Assembly (NCBI GenBank): GCA_017433725.1
Contig: JAFRGQ010000029.1
Coordinates: 1-49,822 of the forward strand
Length of the DNA stretch: 49,822 nucleotides
Direction: 5' to 3'
Origin: Lachnospiraceae bacterium
GTDB taxonomy: Bacteria; Bacillota; Clostridia; Lachnospirales; Lachnospiraceae
A model generated the notes under the pieces. That model saw only the letters and a list, made by a program, of their open reading frames with translations, was not told the origin of the DNA and ran no database searches. Position numbers and translations under genes: made by a program. Of this stretch, positions 9,847 to 18,739 are shown one piece after another; the first letter of the stretch is position 1, and every line of letters starts with the position of its first letter.

Positions 9847-10659
9847 ATGGAAACAAGGATTATACACGATTTACAGGACCTCACTTATCTGAGGTGGTCT
9901 CATATAAGGAGTTCCAGCGGGACAGCGGGAACTTTTCTGAAAAGCAGTTCTACGCTGAACAATAATAAAATATATTACAAGCTTTCCAATTTTGATCCGG
10001 CTGTCGGCATCATTGGACATGAATGTATTAATGAGATTATTGTTGACAGACTGCTTACGGCACTCGGGATCCCACATCTTCACTATGAATTAATACATGC
10101 GGAAATAGAAATAGAAGGCAGAACATATACTACATATCTGTGCGCTTCCGAAGATTTTAAACAGCGGGGTGAGAGTAAAATTGCCTTGGATGACTATTAT
10201 CGAACTAATGCTTTTTCCGGAGAGTCTCACTATGATTTCTGTGTGCGAAATGGATGGAGAGAGTATATTGATGCTATGATTGTGGTGGATTTTCTGATTC
10301 TTAATCGGGATCGCCATGGAGCTAATATAGAAGTCTTAAGAAATGCGAGAGCTCGGACGTTGAGAATTTCCCCGCTTTTTGATCACGGTTTATCTCTGCT
10401 TTATTCATGCTCTACGGAAGAGGCGGCCTCGAAATTTGATGTTCTGAGTGACAGACCCTGTAATAATTTTATCGGGACATTTTCATGCTTCGGCAACCTG
10501 AACCTGATAAATGATAAAAAAAGTGTGTTCCCAAATAAGCTGACTTCTTCAGCCCGGGATCATTTATTAGACGGACTTCAGGGTGTCTTGCCGGATATTT
10601 ATCTCAACAAAATATGGGACATGATTTTTGGAAGGTATTCTATTTATGAAAATTTATGA
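9847..10659 (+). CDS. HipA-like protein kinase
   Basis: The C-terminal half shows HipA/CtkA-type kinase motifs: NRDRHGAN at residues 153-160 (catalytic Asp and Asn positions) and FDHG near 178-181 (metal-binding Asp). It lacks a separate HipA N-terminal subdomain, being only 270 residues. I chose ATG 9847 because GGAG sits at 9837-9840; a TTG at 9829 would also be open. HipA kinases phosphorylate protein targets such as GltX and can halt growth. It overlaps the next gene by 14 bp, a sign of co-translation. Target and toxicity are not shown by the sequence. Confidence 0.75.
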   Translation: METRIIHDLQDLTYLRWSHIRSSSGTAGTFLKSSSTLNNNKIYYKLSNFDPAVGIIGHECINEIIVDRLLTALGIPHLHYELIHAEIEIEGRTYTTYLCASEDFKQRGESKIALDDYYRTNAFSGESHYDFCVRNGWREYIDAMIVVDFLILNRDRHGANIEVLRNARARTLRISPLFDHGLSLLYSCSTEEAASKFDVLSDRPCNNFIGTFSCFGNLNLINDKKSVFPNKLTSSARDHLLDGLQGVLPDIYLNKIWDMIFGRYSIYENL

Positions 10660-11458
10660 GATACTGGACCGGGAAAATGAATTATCGATTGGAACCTTAA
10701 TCTATTATAAGAAGAGCCGAACGTTCATCATAGAATTGCAGGGCTACCTTGATGAGTGGAATGCACCGCTCCTCATGACGAGCTTTGTCAAGAGAGGCAT
10801 TTTTACCATACCGAGAGATATCAGTCTTATGTGGGTCAGAGAACGTATTATTCCGAGCGGCAGACAGAATATCGGTATGATTTTGAATACTCATAAGCTG
10901 AAGGAGTATGATGAAATGACTTTTCTCGAAAAGTCAGGAGGCGTTTGTTCTCAGGACAGTCTTTATATCAGAAAGCTCACGAAGATGCCGGAATATGTCG
11001 TCGAGCGAAGTAAAAGAAATCTGAAAGACTGCATTCTGTGTGAAAATCATATCCTGCTTTGCTTTTTTCTTGATGGAAGTGTCAGGAAGGCAGACTTGAA
11101 TGCATTTTCAGGTAACTATGCACTGGAGGATAGAGACATCGAAAAAATCCTCAGAAATGATCAGCTCTATCGTTCAGGTAAAATTACACCCGGAGGCTAT
11201 GCAGTTACTTTCAATGATTCAATAGACATAGCATCCTCATCGCTATATAAAAACAGCATAGAAATCCCACTGAAGCTGGATGACTTTTTCTCGTTCGTAA
11301 AGAATAATGTGTTAGATACCACGGAAGCGTGTGATTCTCTGCAATGCTCCAGGCAGAATCTTGCATATATGGTTAAAAAAGAGCAGATAGATCCGATCAA
11401 AGAAGATGTGAAGGGAAATCTCTACCTCAAAGGAGATGTTCTTGCGGCGGCCTATTAG
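10646..11458 (+). CDS. DUF2442-like protein with C-terminal helix-turn-helix, partner of the HipA-like kinase
   Basis: 270 residues. The first 110 match nothing I know. Residues about 135-205 (LLCFFLDGSVRKADLN, then SSSLYKNS) resemble DUF2442, often found beside small toxin-like genes. Residues about 225-262 (EACDSLQCSRQNLAYMVKK, then a short wing) look like an excisionase/MerR-type helix-turn-helix. The start at ATG 10646 lies inside the end of the kinase gene with GGAAGG upstream. It probably binds DNA and may repress the operon or restrain the kinase. Two-gene modules with the HTH protein second differ from classical hipBA order. Confidence 0.6.
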   Translation: MKIYEILDRENELSIGTLIYYKKSRTFIIELQGYLDEWNAPLLMTSFVKRGIFTIPRDISLMWVRERIIPSGRQNIGMILNTHKLKEYDEMTFLEKSGGVCSQDSLYIRKLTKMPEYVVERSKRNLKDCILCENHILLCFFLDGSVRKADLNAFSGNYALEDRDIEKILRNDQLYRSGKITPGGYAVTFNDSIDIASSSLYKNSIEIPLKLDDFFSFVKNNVLDTTEACDSLQCSRQNLAYMVKKEQIDPIKEDVKGNLYLKGDVLAAAY

Positions 11459-11580
11459 CTCAGGATTGTGATGTATCCTGAATGAATTCGTAGCAGTTAA
11501 GGAGATATATACTATACCTGACGGGAATAAGCGGCAGAAACACGCTAACGGGGAACTATATAATACAGGGAGATACAATC

Positions 11581-12669
11581 ATGGGAGTAACAAATGGAAA
11601 GAAATTCAAATTTATCATAATCGGTTCCGGCTGGCGTGCCCTCCACTATGTGCGCATAGCGAAAGCTCTGCCACAGAACTTTGAGCTCTGCGCACTGCTG
11701 TGCCGCACGGAAGAGAAAGCGGAAAGATACAGTAAGCAGTATTCCATCCATGCTACAACATCGATCGAGGAATGCGTTTCGATGAAACCCGATTTTGTGG
11801 TCGTTTCGGTCAATAAACCTTCTATCGCAAGTGTCAGCATCGAGTGGATGGAACGAGGCTTCCCGGTTCTTTGTGAGACGCCTGTAGCGCAGACGGAAGA
11901 GGAGGCTGATAAGATAAGGAGTTTGCTCGAAAGCGGATGTAAGCTGACTGTTGCGGAACAGTATACAAGATATCCGCTGAACCGTGCTCTGCTGAAAGTC
12001 ATCGAAAAGGGTTTTATAGGAGAGCCGGAATATGCAGTTGTCTCGATTGCACATGAGTATCACGGTGCCAGCCTGATCAGGGCGTTCCTCGGAATCGGAC
12101 CTGATGTCGGCTACGAGGTCAGAGGGAAGGAGTTTGCATTTGCAACGACCGAGACAAAGAACCGCTATGAGACCTTTACGGATGGGCGTATCGCCATGAA
12201 GAAGAGGGCGCTGGCTCTGTTTACCTTCGAGAACGGAAAAGTTGCTGTGTACGATTTCGATTCGGAGCAGTATCACTCGACGATTCGCGGAAATATGCTG
12301 AAGGTACAGGGGCAGCGCGGGGAGATTCAGGGAAGACGCGGCGAGGTTCAGGAACTTCGAGGCGAGATTCAGGGCGACACAGTGCGCTATCTGGATGAGA
12401 CCAACGAGCCGCACCTTGAGCATCTCGAGGTAGAGAGCAGGGTGGTACACCGGGAGTCGGACAATCCCAATATGCGCGAGATTGTCAGGATCATGTTTAA
12501 CGGTGAATTGGTCTACGAACCGCCGTTCGGGCTTTGCGGACTGTCCGAGGATGAGACAGCGATGGCAACTCTCATGTGGCAGACAGGAGAGTATGTAATA
12601 GGAGAGGGAGAGAATCCGTACGGGTTTGAGGAAGCGTATCTTGATGTGAAGATGGGAAATTTTGAATGA
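11581..12669 (+). CDS. Gfo/Idh/MocA-like oxidoreductase
   Basis: 362 residues with an N-terminal nucleotide-binding fold (IIGSGWRALHYVRIA, residues 13-27) and CETPVA near residue 99, where most relatives have E-K-P; the missing Lys questions standard dehydrogenase catalysis. The GSGWRA variant is seen in relatives linked to sugar or thiazoline chemistry, but the substrate is unknown. Residues about 243-263 hold three back-to-back copies of a heptad ending RGE(I/V)Q, a local 21-bp duplication at about 12307-12376. GGGAG precedes the ATG. The gene is followed by the first hairpin array. Confidence 0.82.
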   Translation: MGVTNGKKFKFIIIGSGWRALHYVRIAKALPQNFELCALLCRTEEKAERYSKQYSIHATTSIEECVSMKPDFVVVSVNKPSIASVSIEWMERGFPVLCETPVAQTEEEADKIRSLLESGCKLTVAEQYTRYPLNRALLKVIEKGFIGEPEYAVVSIAHEYHGASLIRAFLGIGPDVGYEVRGKEFAFATTETKNRYETFTDGRIAMKKRALALFTFENGKVAVYDFDSEQYHSTIRGNMLKVQGQRGEIQGRRGEVQELRGEIQGDTVRYLDETNEPHLEHLEVESRVVHRESDNPNMREIVRIMFNGELVYEPPFGLCGLSEDETAMATLMWQTGEYVIGEGENPYGFEEAYLDVKMGNFE

Positions 12670-13034
12670 ATACCGAAGCTGGGGCAGAAAGGCCGATTGC
12701 TTCGGTAAAGTAGAGCTCTGAGCAGGAGAAATCAAAAGTGAGAATACCGAAGCTGGGGCAGAAAGGCCGGTTACTTCGGTAAAGTAGATCCCTGAGCAGA
12801 AGAAATCAAGAAAGAGAATACCGAAGCAGAGGCAGAAAAGCCGGCTACTTCGGTAGTGTAGAGCCCTGAGCAAGAGAAATCAAAAGCAAGAATACCGAAG
12901 TAGGGGCAGAAAAGCCGGTTACTTCGGTAAAGTAGTGCCCTGAGCAGGGAAATCAAAAGCGAGAATACCGAAGCAGGGGCAGAAAAGCCGGCTACTTCGG
13001 TAGTGTAGAGCCCTGAGCAGGAGAAATCAAAAAA
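12668..13034. repeat. Hairpin array 1: five units of about 74 bp
   Basis: Units start at 12668, 12742, 12816, 12890 and 12963. Each has a 37-bp inverted repeat with arms TACCGAAGC and its complement (G/T)CTTCGGTA or ACTTCGGTA, plus a linker of about 36 bp (TAGAGCCCTGAGCAGGAGAA and variants). The linkers are conserved, so this is not a CRISPR array. The array fills the gap between the second Gfo/Idh gene and the DUF554 gene; no gene is seen in it. Confidence 0.9.
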
Positions 13035-13127
13035 ATCATGCGCAACACCCCAGGTTTTGATAGAATAATAGCAGCGAGACATTGACAACATCAAGTCGGC
13101 ACACTATCCGCATCGGGAGGGACACAT

Positions 13128-13862
13128 ATGCCAATCGGAATCATCATCAATATATCCGCTGTTATCATCGGAGGCATCCTCGGAAGCGTGTTGGGTAAAC
13201 ATCTCAGCACCGATTTCAAGACCAAACTCAGCATGGTATTCGGTGCGTGCTCGATGACTATGGGTATCAGCTCCATCGGACTTATGGAAAATATGCCCGC
13301 CGTCATCTTCTCCGTCGTCTTTGGGACCGCGCTCGGTCTCGCGATTCATCTGGGTGACCGCATCAACGACGGCGGCCGCGCAATGCAGAAGCTGATCAGC
13401 CGCTTCATCAAAGCTCCGTCAAACGGCCTTTCGGAGAAAGAGTTCACCGATGAGCTTGTCACCGTGATTGTCCTTTTCTGTGCCAGCGGAACCGGTATCT
13501 ACGGAACAATTGTATCGGGAATGAGCGGGGACAACAGCATTCTCATCTCAAAATCGATACTTGACTTGCCGACGGCGATGATATTTGCGTGTTCTCTCGG
13601 AGTGGTGGTTTCGGTCATCGCCCTGCCGCAATTTGTCATATTTATGATTCTGTTCCTTCTCGCCGGCGTGATCTATCCGTTGACGACTCCGGCGATGATC
13701 AATGATTTCAAGGCCTGCGGAGGCGTGTTGCTGATCGCGACCGGCTTCCGCATGATCAAGGTGAAAATGTTCCCGATAGCCGATATGATCCCGGCCATGG
13801 TGCTTGTCATGCCGGTCAGCTGGTTCTGGGTGAATTATGTGCTGCCTCTGGTGGCGGGGTGA
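13128..13862 (+). CDS. DUF554 (YdfK-type) membrane protein
   Basis: 244 residues, almost all membrane spanning, with the DUF554 opening MPIGIIINISAVIIGGILG and further family-like stretches (GLAIHLGDRIN, ASGTGIYG). About seven helices are evident. The family is of unknown function, and a transport role is only a guess. A GGAGG lies about 8 bp upstream of ATG 13128. The next gene starts a few bases after its stop, so the two are probably co-transcribed. Confidence 0.88.
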   Translation: MPIGIIINISAVIIGGILGSVLGKHLSTDFKTKLSMVFGACSMTMGISSIGLMENMPAVIFSVVFGTALGLAIHLGDRINDGGRAMQKLISRFIKAPSNGLSEKEFTDELVTVIVLFCASGTGIYGTIVSGMSGDNSILISKSILDLPTAMIFACSLGVVVSVIALPQFVIFMILFLLAGVIYPLTTPAMINDFKACGGVLLIATGFRMIKVKMFPIADMIPAMVLVMPVSWFWVNYVLPLVAG

Positions 13863-13867
13863 ACTCA

Positions 13868-14533
13868 ATGAAAATAGGAATTCTTTCAGACACTCACAAC
13901 ATGCTCCGCCCCGAAGTTCTCGAAGCCCTGCAAGGCTGCGATCTCATCCTTCACGCGGGGGATATCGCAAAGCCGGAGATTTTGGACAAGCTTCGTCAGA
14001 TCGCTCCTCTTAAGGTCGTTCGCGGCAATAATGATCGCGCCTGGGCGGAAGATCTGCCGATGCAGCTCGCATTTGAGCTTGAGGGCCACCGTTTTTTTAT
14101 GACGCACAAGAAGCGCGATATTCCGGGCGATGTTGACGCCGACATCGTCATATTCGGACATTCTCACAAGTATGAGACGTTCCGCGACGGACAGATTCTC
14201 TTCCTGAACCCGGGCAGCTGCGGTCCGCGCCGTTTTACCCAGCCCATCACGCTGATGCTCATGGAACTGGGAAGCGGGCAGCCGGTTGTGAAGAAAGTCG
14301 AGATTGAACATAAAGTAAGGAAAATGAACATTCCGCCCCCCTCCGACCTCAACCTGATTATCATCGGAGCGGTGCGGGATATACAAAAAGGATTGTCGGT
14401 CCCGGAAATAGCGGGCAAATATAACATTTCCGAAGACTTCGCCGAACAGATCTGCCGCATGTATCTCACGCACCCGGGCATAGATGCACAGGGTGTGATC
14501 AACAAGATGGAGCTTTACTCGCGTGGTTTGTGA
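13868..14533 (+). CDS. YfcE/MJ0936-type metallophosphoesterase with C-terminal HTH-like extension
   Basis: Residues 1-155 hold the calcineurin-like core: SDTHN, HAGD, RGNND and FGHSH, the metal ligands of small bacterial phosphodiesterases. YfcE-type proteins end near residue 160-180; here about 60 residues follow (PPSDLNLIIIGAV, then a helix-rich segment with SVPEIAGKYNISEDFAEQ) that resemble a helix-turn-helix. ATG 13868 is preferred, since the in-frame GTG at 13859 lies within the end of the upstream gene. The stop codon lies within the first unit of a 31-bp tandem repeat. Confidence 0.85.
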   Translation: MKIGILSDTHNMLRPEVLEALQGCDLILHAGDIAKPEILDKLRQIAPLKVVRGNNDRAWAEDLPMQLAFELEGHRFFMTHKKRDIPGDVDADIVIFGHSHKYETFRDGQILFLNPGSCGPRRFTQPITLMLMELGSGQPVVKKVEIEHKVRKMNIPPPSDLNLIIIGAVRDIQKGLSVPEIAGKYNISEDFAEQICRMYLTHPGIDAQGVINKMELYSRGL

Positions 14534-14653
14534 GCCATACGCCTTGCGCAGAGAAAATATGTGAACCATACGCCTTGCGCAGTGAAAATATGTGAGCCAT
14601 ACGCCTTGCACAGAGAAAATATGTGAGTCATACGCCTTGCGCAGTGAAAATAA
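14530..14653 (+). repeat. 31-bp tandem repeat, four copies
   Basis: Copies start at 14530, 14561, 14592 and 14623, each GTGAGCCATACGCCTTGCGC plus AGAGAAAATAT with a few changes. The first overlaps the stop codon of the phosphodiesterase gene. No inverted symmetry strong enough for a terminator is seen. The rhomboid gene starts 66 bp later. Confidence 0.9.
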
Positions 14654-14719
14654 AGCCTGAGGATACCTTGAATGTAAAAACTGAGGTTCATCCCCGAACG
14701 ACAAAGATAGAGGTATAAA

Positions 14720-15295
14720 ATGAAAAAGAAACTACACATCTCCTACAACGCCCCTGTCGTCCTGACCTTCATACTTATCTGCCTCGTAGTGCTGATCATC
14801 GGCATTCTGACAGGTGGGAAGAGCACCCGACTCCTCTTTATGACATACCATTCGTCACTTCTTAACCCGCTTACTTACCTGCGTTTCTTTACGCATGTGT
14901 TCGGGCACGTCGACTGGGCGCACTTCATCGGGAACGCGTCGTACATCCTGCTTCTCGGTCCGATGCTTGAAGAAAAATACGGATCAAAAATGCTGATCGA
15001 AATCATCTTAGTGACAGCCGTCGTGACCGGAATTATCAATTACCTGTTTTTCTGGAACGTGGGACTTTGCGGTGCGAGCGGAGTGGTATTTGCATTCATC
15101 ATCATAGCCTCGTTCACCAACTTCAGGGAAGGCGAGATTCCGCTCACATTTATCCTGGTCGCCTGTATATTCATCGGGCAGCAGGTCTATGAAGGTATCG
15201 TGATTTCGGATAATATCTCAAACACTGCCCACATCGTAGGTGGTTTGGTCGGCTCGGTCGCGGGATATTTTCTCAATAGGAAAGCGGCCTGGTGA
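14720..15295 (+). CDS. Rhomboid family intramembrane serine protease
   Basis: 191 residues with about six membrane helices. The catalytic Ser is S120 in GASG, and the partner His is H171 in NTAHIVGG; HVFGHVDWAHFIGN matches the conserved HxxxxHxxxN of the family. Rhomboids cleave membrane-protein segments in the bilayer. Length is that of a minimal rhomboid with no extra domain. Substrates cannot be inferred from the neighbours. Confidence 0.92.
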   Translation: MKKKLHISYNAPVVLTFILICLVVLIIGILTGGKSTRLLFMTYHSSLLNPLTYLRFFTHVFGHVDWAHFIGNASYILLLGPMLEEKYGSKMLIEIILVTAVVTGIINYLFFWNVGLCGASGVVFAFIIIASFTNFREGEIPLTFILVACIFIGQQVYEGIVISDNISNTAHIVGGLVGSVAGYFLNRKAAW

Positions 15296-15314
15296 TGAAA
15301 ATGAAACAGGCACC

Positions 15315-15370
15315 CAGCTTTTGGACAATAAACTTGTATGAAACCCGGCACTCAGCTTTTGGACAATAAA
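15315..15370 (+). repeat. Short direct repeat after the rhomboid gene
   Basis: CAGCTTTTGGACAATAAA occurs at 15315 and again at 15353, with a 38-bp period and matching flanks (GGCACCCAG, GGCACTCAG). The function is unknown. Confidence 0.8.
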
Positions 15371-15480
15371 TTTGAAAAAAATCGGATGTTCAGCGTTCGA
15401 TACTTTGCGGGAAACTCGGTCCTCGGAGCATGGACGTGGACTTACATGAAAGCATGAAAGACTGTACATAAAAATGCAAA

Positions 15481-15560
15481 AAGGACGGTTCTTCAGAAGT
15501 GTGGATACGTGATTTGCTCTAAACACATCACGTAATATACCACCTCGAAGAATCGTCCTT
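15481..15560. terminator. Long composite hairpin (element E) between convergent rhomboid and PepSY genes
   Basis: AAGGACGGTTCTTC (15481-15494) pairs with GAAGAATCGTCCTT (15547-15560), and ACGTGAT pairs inside with ATCACGT. It sits at a convergent junction like elements B, C and D, but its sequence differs from theirs. The T runs are weak, so the terminator call is tentative. A decayed R-like stretch (TCGCGCAATACTCGTGACG) follows at about 15582-15645. Confidence 0.5.
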
Positions 15561-15731
15561 GATATATGCTTTATTTATTCTTCATCGCGCAATACTCGTG
15601 ACGAGAGTCAATGATACGCGCGTAAAATGAAATCTGACTTCATGTTCAAGAATCACGTCGGTCTTCTGTGTTGACTTTGGCCTTGTGACCCACATCAGTT
15701 ACGCATGTCTGTCGCAGAGTCATGATTCACA

Positions 15732-16367
15732 TTAGTCGTTAATATCAACCTCAGACTCGTAGATCTCTCCTGTAGTTGAATTGATATCGTAGCTGTATTC
15801 CGTAGCTCCTACATGGAATTCGATCTCATACTTTGTGACGCCCATATCGTCGTCATAATCCTGATGGATCCGGAGAGCTGAGATAGCATCCTTTGTAAGG
15901 CCTGCGTGCTTGAGTGCGATATCAAGAGCCTGATCCTCAGTCACACCCTGGGTCTGGGCAGGTGCTGCCGTGCCGGCTGCCTTTTTGACAAGCAGGTCTC
16001 TCTCAGCATAGTCTTCTACATCCATGATGCTCTTCTCGCATTTGAGCACAGCGCCTGTTGTAGCGTCGATATCATATTCGAACTCAGTGTCAGTCCAGAA
16101 GAAGTCTACATCGTACTTGGCAATGCCGTCGTCATAATCCAGGGCAGCTTTCTTGAGAACGACATCGCTTTCAGCTAGACCTGCGTTTGTGAAGGCTGCT
16201 TTCTTTGCGTCGTCGACGGAAATCTGTGCATTTACGGTTGCTGTCACAGCCTGCTTTGAGGCCTGGGCTGCTGCTGCACCCTGGTTCGTAACTGCGGAAG
16301 CTCCTGTAAATACGGATGTTGTTAATGTAAGTGCTGTCAAACCTGCTGCTAAAGAAATACAAAACAT
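15732..16367 (-). CDS. Secreted protein with two PepSY domains
   Basis: 211 residues. A hydrophobic start (MFCISLAAGLTALTLTTS) ends near GASA, although the usual basic N-region is missing. Two PepSY domains follow, at about 52-120 and 142-209, each with an A-x-x-A-G-L stretch, a Y-D-V/I-(D/E)-F strand and a Y-D-I-(D/N)-(A/S)-TTG turn. PepSY domains often inhibit or chaperone proteases. AGGAGGA lies 7 bp before the ATG. It is a paralogue of the lipoprotein at 18876-19631 and is divergent from the MATE gene. Confidence 0.88.
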   Translation of the reverse strand: MFCISLAAGLTALTLTTSVFTGASAVTNQGAAAAQASKQAVTATVNAQISVDDAKKAAFTNAGLAESDVVLKKAALDYDDGIAKYDVDFFWTDTEFEYDIDATTGAVLKCEKSIMDVEDYAERDLLVKKAAGTAAPAQTQGVTEDQALDIALKHAGLTKDAISALRIHQDYDDDMGVTKYEIEFHVGATEYSYDINSTTGEIYESEVDIND

Positions 16368-16836
16368 GATATTATCCTCCTGCGCTTTTCTTTTTTCTTT
16401 TTCTTTTTACATCCGAGATAGCCTGATGAGATAAGATTTCTGCTATTCGGTCACATTATGAAGTTTTTTGTTAACTTATGATATGATAAGGTCGCCAAAA
16501 GTTGATTACGGATTATTTTCCACTCAATCAAGCTCGGTGTCAGAATGAAACTTTTGGCACTGTAATCATGTCATTGTGGTTTGGCCTTGAGCCTGTTACT
16601 ATTTGGTAAGTTCCACGATCAGTCTAAAAACAATAGAGAAGTCTGTACTTGCCTTTTAGTATAATTTCTACATTATGTTATACGCAGGGGTTGTGCGGAG
16701 GGCTTATGCTTTTTCGAATTTTCGCATAAAATTTTTTCCTTCATCGCGCAATACTTGTGAATTTTTTCGTGAGACACGAGCGCAAAGTGATACAATTTCA
16801 AGAGCCTGATGCTTGCGACTTTAATCGTGAGATCGC
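16368..16836. other. Divergent intergenic region between PepSY and MATE genes
   Basis: This 469-bp stretch should hold both promoters, but I see no clear consensus pair. At 16538-16576 it has TGTCAGAATGAAACTTTTGG and following bases, matched by 21034-21072 before the phosphoesterase gene. At 16741-16845 there is a decayed R-like element (TCGCGCAATACTTGTGA, then GCGACTTTAATCGTGAGATC). Confidence 0.5.
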
Positions 16837-18249
16837 ATGTACAAGCGCACAGACCTGAAGGTACACAATTACAATACATCTTTCGCTATGATCAAGAAAT
16901 TTATCGGTGCACGCAGCGGCTTTTATGAGCAGCTTTTTTCGCTGCTCCTGCCTATTGTTTTTCAAAATCTTATAACCTCTGCGGTCAGCATGGCGGACGT
17001 GCTTATGCTCGGCCGGGTGAACCAGACAGTCCTCTCGGCATCCTCATTGGCGGGACAGGTGCAGTTCATCTTGAACATCATGTACTTCGGACTCGCCTCG
17101 GCGCTGACGATTCTGGCCTCCCAGTACTGGGGGCGTGATGACCGCCCGACCATTGCACGTATATTCGGAATAGGGTTCCTCATTTCCGTGCCGGTGTCCA
17201 CAGCGGTGAGCGTGATGGCACTCATTTGTCCACATTGGGTCATTTCCATCTGGACAAATGTACCCGAACTCGCCTCTGCCGGAAGCTCCTATCTGAGGTG
17301 GGTCGCATTTTCGTATTTCTTTATGGGAATCACGCAGCCGTATCTGTCTGTGATGAAGAGCTGTGAACGCGTGCAAATGACCACCGCCGTCTCCGTCTTC
17401 ACCCTCTGCCTGAATGTCGTGCTGAATGCGGTGCTGATTTTCGGTCTGTGCGGGTTGCCGCAAATGGGAATTACAGGCGCCGCCCTCGCCACCTCGATCG
17501 CTCGCGGCGTGGAACTTTTTATCTGCTTGTGGGATTACGCCCGCCAGAAGGTGTTCCCGAGGGGAATCAGGCTCATGTTCAGCATTCCGAGGGAGCTGGC
17601 CGGTGACTTTGGGCGCTACTGCCTTCCGGCTTTTATCAACGACGCGATGTGGGGACTGGCTTTTAACATGAACTCTGTCATCATGGGGCATCTCGGGTCC
17701 GACATCGTGGCCGCCAATTCCATCGTGACGGTTGCCAGAGATCTGGTGACGACCGTCGGATTCGGGATAGCGGCAGCGTCGTCTATCATGCTCGGGAAGG
17801 AGATCGGATCGGGCAATCTTTCGCTTGCCCGCCATGATGCGTCGTCGTTGCTACGCACAACGGTGGTCGTCGGTGTATTTGAAGGACTGATTCTTCTTGC
17901 TATCAGTCCGATTATTCCGATGTTTTTCAAGCTAAGTCCCACAGCTGCCGGTTATCTTCGAGTCATGCTTCCGGTCAATACGGTGTATCAGATGGGGCAG
18001 ATCGTGAATACGTTGCTGATCGCATCGCTTTTCAGGTGTGGAGGGGACTCAAGCTATGGGATGAAGCTGGATATCCTGTGTATGTGGTGCTTTGCGGTGC
18101 CACTTGGGCTTGTCAGTGCATTTGTTTTGAAGCTGCCTCCGCTTGTCGTCTATCTTCTGATGTGCACGGACGAGTTTGCGAAGATGCCATTTGCCCTGAA
18201 ACATTATTTTGACGGGGAGTGGATAAGGGATTTGACGAGGGAGTTTTGA
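16837..18249 (+). CDS. MATE family efflux transporter
   Basis: 470 residues with about twelve membrane helices and the MATE/NorM signature near the start (LPIVFQNLITSAVSMADVL), repeated pseudo-symmetrically in the second half (INDAMWGLAFNMNSVIMG). It exports organic cations or drugs using a Na+ or H+ gradient. The start is uncertain: ATG 16837 has GTGAG upstream, while ATG 16888 gives a protein starting MIKKFIG with no clear ribosome site. The last 20 codons resemble a remnant at 19.74 kb, showing a former second copy. Confidence 0.9.
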   Translation: MYKRTDLKVHNYNTSFAMIKKFIGARSGFYEQLFSLLLPIVFQNLITSAVSMADVLMLGRVNQTVLSASSLAGQVQFILNIMYFGLASALTILASQYWGRDDRPTIARIFGIGFLISVPVSTAVSVMALICPHWVISIWTNVPELASAGSSYLRWVAFSYFFMGITQPYLSVMKSCERVQMTTAVSVFTLCLNVVLNAVLIFGLCGLPQMGITGAALATSIARGVELFICLWDYARQKVFPRGIRLMFSIPRELAGDFGRYCLPAFINDAMWGLAFNMNSVIMGHLGSDIVAANSIVTVARDLVTTVGFGIAAASSIMLGKEIGSGNLSLARHDASSLLRTTVVVGVFEGLILLAISPIIPMFFKLSPTAAGYLRVMLPVNTVYQMGQIVNTLLIASLFRCGGDSSYGMKLDILCMWCFAVPLGLVSAFVLKLPPLVVYLLMCTDEFAKMPFALKHYFDGEWIRDLTREF

Positions 18250-18282
18250 ATTGAGAGTCAGATGCGAAAGGGAGGATAATAT

Positions 18283-18588
18283 ATGATTTCGAATAGAGTA
18301 ATCTGGGCAAGAACCCGCGACGAATTAGTCCGCGTGATAGAAGAACTTGGGTTTCCGGCAGAACTTGGGGAGGCGATAGCGAAGCACCTCGGAAGCCCTA
18401 AGGCGATGGAGCGGATGATTGCCTATCTCAATAATGTCAAACCGCAGAGTGAGGAGCTCGTAGTCGATGAGATGCTGGCGATTCGAAGTGAGATCGACGC
18501 GTGGAGGGAGAAGAAGGCGAGTCAGCAGGCGAATGCCAGGTATAATGAGATCTTGTACTATGGGCTGGAGGGCGTAGACGAGGAATAG
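18283..18588 (+). CDS. Small conserved-looking protein of unknown function
   Basis: 101 residues with a strong GGGAGG ribosome site 8 bp before the ATG. The sequence is mostly helical and soluble: an N-terminal LVRVIEELGFPAELGEAIA, a middle PKAMERMIAYL, and a C-terminal acidic tail ending LEGVDEE. There is no signal peptide. It follows the MATE gene by 33 bp and may share its transcript. I do not recognise the family. Confidence 0.75.
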   Translation: MISNRVIWARTRDELVRVIEELGFPAELGEAIAKHLGSPKAMERMIAYLNNVKPQSEELVVDEMLAIRSEIDAWREKKASQQANARYNEILYYGLEGVDEE

Positions 18589-18594
18589 AGTATT

Positions 18595-18730
18595 TAATCT
18601 CTGACGCAGAACTCTCGTGACTTCAGTCGTGAGATGAATGCACAAAGTGAAACTTATCTCTGACGCAGAATTCTCGTGACGTGGGTCTATGATGAATGCG
18701 CAAAATGAAAATAGTCTCAGACATGGAATA
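18595..18730. repeat. Dispersed element R, two tandem copies
   Basis: ATCTCTGACGCAGAACTCTC starts the first copy and TCTCTGACGCAGAATTCTC the second (near 18656), each with TCGTGAC and a GATGAATGC(A/G)CAAA segment. The end CTCAGACATGGAATACC matches the end of copy 1 at 9.6 kb. No right-hand inverted end is present. Composite hairpin B follows at once. Confidence 0.75.
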
Positions 18731-18739
18731 CCAAAAAGA

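Noticed and set aside
11545-12873. 442-codon minus-strand frame
   Set aside because: It lies antisense to the Gfo/Idh gene and runs through hairpin array 1; composition is unlike a protein and no start signal is seen.
12668-13034. CRISPR array
   Set aside because: Linkers between hairpins are conserved rather than unique, repeats contain long inverted symmetry, and no cas genes are present; the same holds for 31946-32351.
13548-13868. His/Arg/Asp-rich minus-strand frame under the DUF554 gene
   Set aside because: It is an antisense shadow of a clear membrane protein gene; its odd composition mirrors hydrophobic codons.
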